This document shows, in pieces, positions 54,974 to 64,000 of a stretch of 64,000 nt of DNA. Source of the DNA: Isoetes taiwanensis (lineage: Eukaryota > Streptophyta > Lycopodiopsida > Isoetales > Isoetaceae); the NCBI GenBank assembly GCA_021234155.1, contig JAJEKV010000149.1:62001-126000 (forward strand), in the 5' to 3' direction. A program made the translations under genes and the position numbers. A model generated the notes under the pieces. That model ran no database searches and was not told the origin of the DNA. It worked only from the letters and a program-made list of their open reading frames with translations. The stretch's first letter is position 1, and each line of letters opens with the position of its first letter.

Positions 54974-56389
54974 GGAGAACCCTAACTTGCCCATTTTTCG
55001 TTTCTAGGGTTTTAGAGCTCGCTTTTGGCCGCCTCAAGAGCCAAAACCGCCTCCCGAACTACTGCCTGAGAGAATCTGCACCATTAGTTTCCCTTGGTTC
55101 GAGCATTTTGGTGAGGATGGTCGAACTCGGTCGAGGAGCAACTCAAGGATCGGTATTGGGTCAATTCAATAGCCTAAACCCTCTTTTAGCCATAGAATCA
55201 AGAGGTTTAGCCTATTTAATTGCCCATAGCAGCCTTCTAGATCTCTAGATAGCAGATTCTAACTAAAGAACCTAACTCTATGATATAGATTAGATCTTGT
55301 TCTTTAGTTCTCTTATGATGTATGTGGATGATGTATCTCTATGAACTCCTTGTATTGGGAAGGGGGTAGAGACCTAAAAGCTTGGTAGTAGATGCTCCTA
55401 GATTAGCCTCTCTAGCACACTATAGATGCGCCTTTGTGCACAAGAGCCACACACCAGTTTGTGGGTGAAGGGGCGGGACCGGCTTATAAGGAGGTTAGGT
55501 GTTCGACTCTTGAACGATCCCTATGGTGTGTTAGTGCTACCGGGGATCATTGTGACTAGGTCCAATGGCTTGCCACCGCGTGTGGGCAAGGCATGGGCTC
55601 GACTTTTTCGTGAGGTGGTGGATATGACCTTCCATTGAGTTCAAGTCGGAATCACGGGCAAAGGGGCCCTCTAGTCACCTTGAGTCAAGATGTAGATCTC
55701 TCGAGGGAGAGATCCCTACCTGCCCCATCGGAATCGGGAGATGGAACCCGTGAATAGCCCTTTTGGCTATGCATCCGGGCTGGGTCCCAGTCCCAACACT
55801 TTTCAGCCTACTACGCAAAGTGTGCATGGAGGGGCGGATGGAGTGGACAACCCTAAGCCATGTTCATATGCCGTAAACCCAAATCCATTGCCATGAATTA
55901 CATGCGCCGCGAATGAACTGGAGACCTGCCGTCAGTCATCCCTTTGAGTCCGAGCCTTGGGTAGGATTCCCTATGTGATGTGGCCGATCTTTGTCTATGC
56001 AGATATGTGGAGGACCATCCTTCGTGATGGTCATATGATGTTGATGTATGTGCTACCCGACATGTATGTTTACGCTCCGCCAGCCTAGGTAGGCCCCGAG
56101 GGAGGCGGGGTGCAATGACCCCTCCACTCTTCCCCATCGAACCCGCCACGGTTGCGGTGTCATGTGGAGGGCCCCAGATTAGCATGGAGCTGGTATGGGG
56201 GATGAACTCTGTTTGTATACGGTGAGGGCACCTGTATGCGTAGTAGGGGACGCCACCGGTGGTATCGAGCAATGTTCTTGGAGACCAAGAGCAAAGCACC
56301 GACCATGCTCCCCAAGAGTACTAACTTGATAGGATCCTCAAACCTCGAGAAATGGAAATGTTTTCTCATTTTTGTAGTATATGCTAAGC

Positions 56390-56690
56390 TAGCAACAGTT
56401 AAAGTGAATTAGTAGCAGTTAAAGTGAATTAATAGCAGTTAAAGAAGTAGTTAAAGTGAATTAGTAGCAGTTAAAGAAAAAAATTAGTGAGCCAAATAGG
56501 ATGGTCTCACACGTCGCGCCAGAGCCGATTTCTAAAATGTAGAAACCTGCCTGGGCGCAACGTGTGAGACATTGATCTGAAAACAGTTTAAAAAGTCAAA
56601 AAAATTTAGAAAAGTAATTCAGAAAAGTAATTCAGTTTAAAAAGTCAAAAAAATTTAGAAAAGTAACTTAGTAATTCGAATTTCAGCCTA
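56390..56690 (+). repeat. Short tandem repeats in the LARD-like element
   Basis: AGCAGTTAAAGTGAATTAGT units of about 20 bp at 56392-56476. A second set, AAAAGTCAAAAAAATTTAG with AGAAAAGTAATTCA, at 56590-56670. Confidence 0.75.
56503..56570. repeat. Long hairpin 1
   Basis: Arms GTCTCACACGTCGCGCCAG (56504-56522) and CTGGGCGCAACGTGTGAGAC (56551-56570) pair with few mismatches. Inside, TTTCTA and TAGAAA pair again, so the stem can extend. Confidence 0.8.
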
Positions 56691-56724
56691 GGAATTAGCT
56701 AGATTAGCTTTCTAATCTATCGGG

Positions 56725-56744
56725 CTGGGCGCAACGTGTGAGAC
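56725..56744 (+). repeat. Solo right arm of the hairpin family
   Basis: CTGGGCGCAACGTGTGAGAC without a nearby partner. Confidence 0.75.
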
Positions 56745-56876
56745 CATGCCCAAAAATGCCCAAAACAGCTCCAAATCGACCAAGTAAGGGGTCAATTCTG
56801 CCTAACTCGATGAGTTTAGTGGAATTACAGCCTTAGATCACTTAAATTGAGTAAGCCTAGCCCAATTAGGACCCAT

Positions 56877-56943
56877 GTCTCACACGTCGCGCCAGGACAG
56901 ATTTCTACATTCTCAAAATCGGTCTGGGCGCAACGTGTGAGAC
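56877..56943. repeat. Long hairpin 2
   Basis: Same arms as hairpin 1 (56877-56895 and 56924-56943) with a different loop. Confidence 0.8.
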
Positions 56944-56999
56944 CTCCAAATTTTGAACCTCCATAACTTGAGCTACAGAGCTCCAAATCGCCTGAAATT

Positions 57000-59900
57000 T
57001 GTTGCGTTAGGACCGTTAGACAGCCTAGAATCCATTTATGACCTCAAATTAGGATAGAAATTTCAAACCCCATCTCAAAATGACCAAAATTGCTCAAACC
57101 CTTGAATTGCTTTCCCAAAACTGTAGTTTGTTTGTAGATAGAAGCATACCCCATTAGTAGCTCAAGTAAGCCTTGCTCTGCAAAGAAGCTGATGCCTTAC
57201 TCCTAGGTAGAAGTGCTCAGAACACCCCTTTGTTATAGTCATCTAGACCTTAGCATAGCAACCCAAGTCCAACTGTTGGTACACCACTTTCGAGCCAAAG
57301 GCATAAACCTTGACCTAATTGCATTGTCCTTCTAATAGAGTTTGACTTATATAGCCTTTACATTGACACTCCCTATTGCCGGGATACCTAGAAAGGAGCT
57401 AGAGCCTAGAGCTGCCCAAGTCATTCCATGTGTAGAGATTGGACCCCCCCAAACCAACTTTGCTAGGACCTTAGAGTATACCTCAAACACCATGAGGGCT
57501 TTGCAAAACAACCCTCATGTCATGCCATACCACACGTCCTAATGTCCATAGACTTGTAGATTATAGATATGTCTCTAGTAATGCCGGCTCGCTCGAGCCA
57601 TCTTGCTTGCTTATAGAGCCCAGAATATTGTAGGAGAGCCCTTCAAGTAGACTCTTAGACTCTAGGATACACGAGCGTTGCTTTCGAAGGACGGGGCCAG
57701 AGCCACAGACGAGCTAAGGGCGCAACTTCTTGAAGACATCAAGGTCCCAGCCAATGCACAAACAGATAAGGAGAGGAGACCGAAAAGGGGACCCAAGAGG
57801 GGAAGCACAACGACAAACACCTCAACCGACAAGCAGTAGAACAGGACACCACAGACCTATCATCAATCTCCATCAAATGGGAAGAATATTGGTAACCAAC
57901 GGCACCAAGAATGTTCTAGATGTCAACCTCCGGCTACCACGCCCACGAGCTCACATCGGAAAAGAGGATCTCAACGCCTTCACCAACTTTCGGCGCACAT
58001 GAGTTTCAAATGGAAGAACGCGAGACAACAAAAATACAGTGCAGGAAGATGTTAGGCATCGATGTCGCGTTAGCATCACGAGCTAGGGCCAGAGGGCATA
58101 ATCTTCCGTCGAGGAGACAACTCATGGCGACACAGGAGCGTATAGAAACCGGAGGGAAGATCACCACGACCTTGCAGCCCAGCAGCTCAAGCGCAACGTC
58201 AACAAAAGGAGTAACCAAGCTAGGCAACCACAAAGCACCTAAGGCTGACCAAGATGAGCCTCCAGCTCCCTTGCACCAGCAGGAGAACTTTCATCGGTTC
58301 CAAAAAGGTAGGAGACCATGAGAGGGAGGAGACGCATATCAGGGAAGGAACATCTCCAACTTGAAGGCCTATATCAGCACTAGGGGCAAGATCAAGGAGG
58401 AGAATATTCTGCTCACAGGAATTCCGGACCCAGGAACACCTAGAAACCAAAGGAAGGACGGCTTTACTCCAGCCAAGGAGGCGAGACTTCGAATGGGTAG
58501 GACCCAAAGGACGGAGGAGACGACCTAGCCAGCAGGTACAAATCACGCAAAGGCGACCAGAAGGAGCCATGGTAGGGGCAATGGAGATGACCACACTTCC
58601 AGGCACAGGAGAGCCACCTCGGAATGAAGCAAAGCCCAAGCAAATGTGAGTCGACTCGAGAAATTCAACTGCGGGGATTGACAATGCCCGCCTATTGACC
58701 ACGACATCTCGAGCTTCAAGACATTCAAGAATGCCCGACCGCAATGACCAGGTGACCCTACTCAAGCTCGATCAATGGCAACGCAAATCAGCAATCTTGC
58801 AACGATACACCGCATGTAGGGACATGAGCGGTTACGCATTCCTCGCGGCGAATATACACAACAAGGAGGAGCATCTTTTTCAAGGGATCACATCGACGAA
58901 CACTCTTCGCAGAACGGGGTGATCAGCTCGGATCAGACATAAAGCTCAACAATAGTAGCAAAGCATCTCAAGGAATCCCTGAGTCAACCGAGAACGAAGA
59001 AGATGCAAAGCAAAACCGAAAGGATCAAACGCGATCGAGGAAGGAAACCTAAAGGAGTATAAATAATTAGGTAGATCTTCGTAGTTGTTTTGCAAAAGTG
59101 GATGAATTAAAATCCCAATGTAAATGCGTATATGTCTATTGTATATCTAGGGTGTCCACATATATAGTGGAGAAACATGAGTTTAGAGTCATGTTTTACT
59201 GGTTTAAGCGCTTAGATCGGGAAGCTCCTTCACTTCGACTACCAAAGGAGGAAGTAAGGAGGCACAACTATAGCCCAAGATCAAATTGGAAGAGCAACTA
59301 CGAGGGAGAAAACGACTAGAGGCCAAGCAAACCTTCAACTCCAAACACCGGGAAATGCCCTCAAGCGGAAGACCGCTTTCGGCCACCCAATGTTAGAATA
59401 AGAGACAACACCGATCATGTCAAGATCATCAACGGCACGGGACATCGTCCGTCGGCGCAACACTACCTCTTGTAGCAATTGGCAGCACTTGGCTAACTTA
59501 TGACATGAGTGGCCTCAACAATGGAAGGAGGAACACCCCGACATCAACGAGCCAACTAAGAAGGCAACATCTCGACGACCATAATCCCACCTTGTGGTAA
59601 TATAGGGGATGTGCTATGACACGTGTATTAGATGGAGATGCACTTACTTAAAGGCACCGCGACGAGGAGATATGCCCCCAACAACTAGGTGATGGCTTCG
59701 TCGGTACTCCTACCAGTAATTAGAAGAGAAGAAGCCGACCATATCTCCGACATGTGGCACGCCAAACGCCAAGGTAGAAGCATTCAAATTTTAACGACAA
59801 GGATAGCAACTGAAGCACCTTCGAAAAGAGAGTTCAAGATAATAGCCAGTGCTATTCAACGACAAGAGTATATCTAAGGCAGGTACTTCTTCAACGTGAA

Positions 59901-61980
59901 GGGTCAAGCCTTGCAGAGATAAGGATCCATCATCCACAACGGAGCCATGGGGAGGAGAGTCATGATGCCTTACTTGCCGGAGAGACCGACATGCATAGAA
60001 GGACAAAGATCAGGGAATCGAAAGTCGGAGAAGTGCTAGCAACCGACTTCTTCCACTTAACTCCCTAGAGGCAAAACAGGAGGACCAAAACCGACGAAAG
60101 CACAATCAAAGCCACCGGAAGGTACCTCCAGACAAGAAGACGGCATATATAGCACCGTGGAACGTGACAACGTCAAGCCATGTGATCGAGGGGATCAAAC
60201 GAAGAAGTTTGGAAGCCTCGATGGAGAACCAACTAGGTGAGGAGGCGCCGATGACTTGCACGCGGCCTTGCATGCAACTTGGTGAACCCAAGGATGAACG
60301 ATTCAAAGAACAAGCGCAGAAGAGAACAACTCCAGGAGGAGTATAGCCAAAGGAATCGCGCCTGACCCAAGAGAGACTTCAAATAGCTTCAAGTATCATG
60401 AAGGGGGGAACAATTATTGCCCGAGAACGGGGATCAAGAAGCCGGTGAAATGTCGAAGCATCAGCGACAAGCACACCTTAGTTAGAATGTGATGCAAAGC
60501 GGTTGTGCCATAGCCGACAAACATCGGAAGGCCCAAGTATATCAACAAGTTACCCCGAGTCTGGAACCGACGTACAAATAGGATCGTCAACACCATTGCA
60601 CCGGGAGGAACACCGATGACATTGCCAAGGAGTAGGTGTGCAACTTCGAAGGGAGGCACAAGGGGACCTAATAGCTCTAGTAGTAATTGTAATTATATAA
60701 GCTATATGTTTTGCATGTATAGTTCCCTTGTTATTCCATCCCTCCCATAGCATAACAGATCAAAGGAAGAGATGTCATGCAAGTTTTGAGGGGTGAAGCA
60801 ATCAACATCGTCAACACTCTTGAACAACACGATAACGACAAAGAGGACTTCGGCGTATGAGACATCGATGGAGTCGAGAAGAAACAATATCTCGGATCTG
60901 AGAGTCATCCTTTTTTAGCTGCCAAGACAAAGAGTTCAAGATGAAAGATCTCTTTCAACAGCGCCACTTTCAGGCATTTGAAAAGCGGCATGCAAGATTC
61001 AAATGATCAACTACACCATCAAGCCACCAGCAATAAGAGGCTTCTAGCGAACAAAGTCAACCTCTACATCAAAGAGGAGCCATTGTCAAGGAGACTGAAG
61101 TATCGAGCGACTCGGAAGAACGTTACCTTGCTCCTTCAAGCAGGCAACGAGCGGATGAGCTTCTAGCAAGCTCAAAGATCTAAGGCCATGGGGCCTAGTA
61201 GGTTAAATGTATGGATGGTAACATCCATATTGGGATTAGAAGGCAATTCCGGATATTCTCGTTGAAAGGATTGCCCAATTGGGAAGGAGACGCATAGGAG
61301 TAACTAAAATTATACACGATTGTTAACAGACATCCAACGTATTGAAACCACTTGGTGAGATTGATCTCCTCGCTAAGAAGGAATCACTACTAGGATAATT
61401 GTTGACCATGTATAAATCTAGTATCTCCAAAAGAATAATCCAACCGAAAGAAAAGAAGTAATCTAACAAGTCCGGCCAACTTGTTACGATGACATCAATT
61501 CGATTGGTAGGAATATTCCAAGAGTTTAAATAACTAAGAAAGGGGGAATCTCTAGAATAATAAAAAGAATAGTACATGCAAGGTACATCTAAAATAAAAT
61601 TATAGTAATCAAATAGTCTTTTTTTTGAGACAAAAGGAATTGTCGTCATGACAAAACCTTGTGGTTTAGAATCGTTCTAACTAAGTAGATAACCCATAAT
61701 TATATTGAAATAAATGATAACATAATATGTGCATCCATCTTAGATGGTTATATATGTTAGCTAAGGCTAGTAACTTAATGCGCTAAGTAAGAAGCGTATA
61801 ACCTCTTAAGGGGAGAGAATAGATATGGCGTTGTGTGCAATGTCATTGAAGGGGTCTTGAGGACCATTTTTCTTTTAGAAGAAAGTGGGAGGGCTCAATC
61901 TTCGATTGAGCGCATTACTTGCACCGAATTGTGACAGTAGAATAGAGTTCACTCCGGCAATGGCCGGGCGAATAGAGCGT
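57000..61980. other. LARD-like interior with unassigned open frames
   Basis: Frames up to 181 codons exist on both strands and overlap each other. None shows a domain. A possible knuckle-like CG..C..DH pattern near 58670-58710 (EKFNCGD) is too weak to call. Confidence 0.4.
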
Positions 61981-62000
61981 AAGATAGATAGATAGATAGC
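61981..62000 (+). repeat. (GATA)n microsatellite
   Basis: Four to five AGAT units. Confidence 0.8.
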
Positions 62001-62479
62001 TCGGGGAGGCCTTCAGCGTGCGAGGACCGGCGTAGTAGTGAACTACACCAACGAAGTGGAGCAAAACTATGGGAGCAATGAGCGACCAAGTCACCTCCAA
62101 ACTACTCGGACCGGCTCAATGAGTGGATGCGTTTTAGCCTTAGGTAAGGTATGCGCATGTATTATAAGCCTTAATGTGTCTTATTGATAAGTTAAATATA
62201 GACCCTAATAACTGCATAGAAATTGTTGTACGTATATGTATCATAGGGAAATAAGTTAAATAACAACGATAATGTGAAGTAGCATGTTAATTAATCGCCA
62301 TAAGGATGCAATTCCTTCCAAGGATAGCTATAGGTCCTTATAAATATAAATAGAAAATAGAATTCGGATATACTTAAGTGCATCTTAGGGATATACTTCC
62401 AAGGGTAATGCAGGACCCAAGGAAGAGAATAAGAAGCACATCTAATTCTTGTGTATGATAATTAAAACCCTGTCTATAA

Positions 62480-63780
62480 TACAATAGGTCTAAATCAGGG
62501 TTATTGTTTAAATAATCGCGATCTAAAAGTCGTTAAATATTGCAAAGCTTAGAGTAAATATAATTGTACTATCGGAAGTAATGTATCCGATACTATGATA
62601 ATGTTAATTCATAAATATTACCTTAGGGTAATTATGTTAATCACATGCATTAAGGGAGCCAGAAAAAAAAAAAAAAATTGGCTCAGGCATGTCGATTTGT
62701 GTTTAGATTAGTTTCATGTGTAGTTAAGATTAATGCGCATGCAACCTATGCTTGGTATGGATTGCATGCGCGTTATTGCAGATGATGAGACCACTACGGT
62801 GATCTCTAGGGCGTGGTGTAATGTCAATGTAGGCATGACGGCGTTTCCACCTGACGAGTGGAAGGTAGATTAGAAAGTCTACGTCCCATCGGAGTAGGCG
62901 ACCTCGAGAGAAAGGAGGTCATTAAGGAATGCATTGATAGGAAAGGCACCTTTAGCCCCATATATGCTTTGATAGGGAGGAATCTATCCTTCCGCCCCGC
63001 GAAGGATATCCTCCTGTTGGGCAACTAGAGGTGTAGGCATGAGCGGCATATAGGCATATAGGCGCTATCTCCACGGCCATAATGGAAGATCCACCCTCTT
63101 CCCTCCCACGGAGATTAGCCATGCATCCATGTAGATAGAAGGGGTGGTCACCATATAACCAAAATTTTTTTGTAATAATTAATAATAGGTAGTGTCGACA
63201 CTTGGGCCAATAGAGCGCCAGGAGGGCAAGGAGGTCGAACCATGAAGGCTTTGCAACACAAATTTTGTTATAATGTGTTGCAAGGGATGAAGGGTACCTT
63301 AGAAGTGTAAATTTTGTATGAAATTGATAAACTTTGATAAACTTAAATGTTGTATTAAGTAATTTTAATAATTACCTTTATTGGATTAAGTTATGATGTG
63401 ATAAGTTAATAGGATAACTTGAAATAGTAATGTCTTAAACATTACCTTAGAGTAATTCTAATAATTAATATAGTAAGTATGTAATTATAGATATTGTAAA
63501 ATTAATGAGGATTTTAAGGGGAAGAAGACCGCAACACAAATTTTGTTGGAATGTGTTGCAAGGAATGAAGAGTACCTTAAATAATAATTGTATATGAAAG
63601 TGTTAAATTGTGATAAACTAAATGTTGTGATAATAGAAACTAATAAGTACCTTATTTTAGTAGAAGTTACGAATTGACAACTTATTTGATAATGTAATGG
63701 CGTAATAATGATTTAAAAATATTATCTTAAGGTAATCGTAATAAATGTGTAAGTATTATAGTAGTATATCGTATGCATCG
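62480..63780 (+). repeat. Degenerate long tandem repeats with short palindromes
   Basis: Two related blocks (about 63249-63500 and 63529-63780, period about 280 bp) start with a palindrome and continue with AGTACCTTA / GGTACCTTA and TGATAAACT..AATGTTGT. A third, more distant relative lies near 62490-62660 (ATTACCTTAGGGTAAT). Palindrome 1: TTGCAACACA (63251-63260) with TGTGTTGCAA (63274-63283). Palindrome 2: GCAACACA (63531-63538) with TGTGTTGC (63552-63559). Confidence 0.7.
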
Positions 63781-63851
63781 GGTTGATTGCGAGGTTAGGA
63801 AGATTCCAAGGTGGGGAGAACCACGATCTTTGCGAGGACGACATCATTTTC

Positions 63852-63864
63852 AAGGTGGGGAGAA
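63852..63864 (+). promoter_or_regulatory. Polypurine tract of the LARD-like element
   Basis: AAGGTGGGGAGAA directly before TGTGACGTTC. A near-identical phrase occurs about 42 bp upstream, so the tract is duplicated. Confidence 0.75.
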
Positions 63865-64000
63865 TGTGACGTTCCAAAGGCAGAGATTATCGCTCCCGGG
63901 GCGTATAGTGTATCGCCACGCCACGCCGCACACGCCACCTCGACCGACGCGGTACGCCAACGCGATGTAGCCAAGTGGGTAGCCCCTAGGGGCAACTTGC
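63865..64000 (+). repeat. Start of the LARD-like 3' LTR (cut by window end)
   Basis: Matches 54533-54669 with substitutions and small indels, including GCTCCCGGGGCGTATA and CAAGTGGGTAGCCCCTAG. Confidence 0.85.

Larger units (their letters stand above)
54533..64000 (+). mobile_element. Large LTR element without recognisable coding (LARD-like), runs off the window
   Basis: Begins TGTGACGTTC at 54533. The same about 135 bp recur at 63865-64000 as the start of a second, cut LTR. Directly before the second copy is AAGGTGGGGAGAA, a polypurine tract. The distance gives an element of at least 9.5 kb. Between the LTRs I find no RT, integrase, protease or gag motif on either strand, only unassigned frames (for example 57920-58321 + and 58220-58765 -). 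Long LTR elements with non-coding interiors are known as LARDs and depend on another element's proteins. The 5' LTR end and primer site could not be placed. Confidence 0.75.

Noticed and set aside
1-64000. CRISPR arrays, bacterial operons, rRNA genes, organelle insertions
   Set aside because: None seen. Spaced identical direct repeats of CRISPR type are absent, and the gene structures are eukaryotic.

Overview
The window looks like nuclear DNA of a land plant with a large, transposon-rich genome. Introns with GT/AG borders, an AP2/ERF domain, a plant-type sterol C4-methyl oxidase fragment and plant classes of Copia, Gypsy, LINE, MULE, hAT and Helitron elements all point that way. A spliced fragment of a membrane-type class III nucleotidyl cyclase (8.9-10.0 kb) suggests a seedless lineage such as a fern, because as far as I know angiosperms lack that family. 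This last point is inference.

Only one conventional gene looks intact: 11921-12994, a secreted Ser/Gly/Pro repeat protein of cell-wall type. The other host-gene sequence is broken. It comprises a sterol methyl oxidase and a TPR/SET-domain protein on the minus strand (3.4-5.1 kb), an AP2/ERF with a one-base frameshift (7.1 kb), an unassigned exon (7.6 kb), a YchJ-like two-exon fragment (8.1-8.5 kb), the truncated cyclase (8.9-10.0 kb) and an LRR remnant (18.8-19.6 kb). Four unrelated gene pieces share one strand within 3 kb and keep usable splice sites. That is what gene-fragment capture by a transposon would leave.

Layout: 1.2-1.9 kb, MULE remnant with about 140-bp inverted repeats. 3.4-5.1 kb, two pseudogenes. 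7.1-10.0 kb, gene-fragment cluster. 11.1-13.7 kb, two GC-rich foldback repeats on either side of the intact gene. 13.1-22.0 kb, candidate large Helitron (minus strand) holding an ORF1-only LINE, an LRR relic and a nested 612-bp hAT element with a perfect 8-bp target duplication. 22.4-23.4 kb, two 5'-truncated LINE copies. 25.2-32.5 kb, a second Helitron of the same family, mostly a polypyrimidine tract, split by a full-length Copia element (27108-32175, TSD TTTTT). About 33.3-34.0 kb, start of another Copia element. 34.2-45.3 kb, an 11-kb Gypsy element on the minus strand with two LTRs. 46.3-48.8 kb, a decayed LINE with reverse transcriptase remnants. 49657-49667, an 11-base assembly gap. 49.7-54.5 kb, a near-identical second copy of the Copia element plus its flank. 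54.5 kb to the end, a large LTR element with no recognisable protein domain.

The genes do not form a pathway. The main biology is nested transposition. The two Copia copies share the same flank, the same two in-frame stops and the same deletion in reverse transcriptase, so they come from duplication of a locus or from an assembly artefact, not from two independent insertions. Many small frame differences between the copies look like uncorrected long-read errors, so some frameshifts reported here may not be biological.
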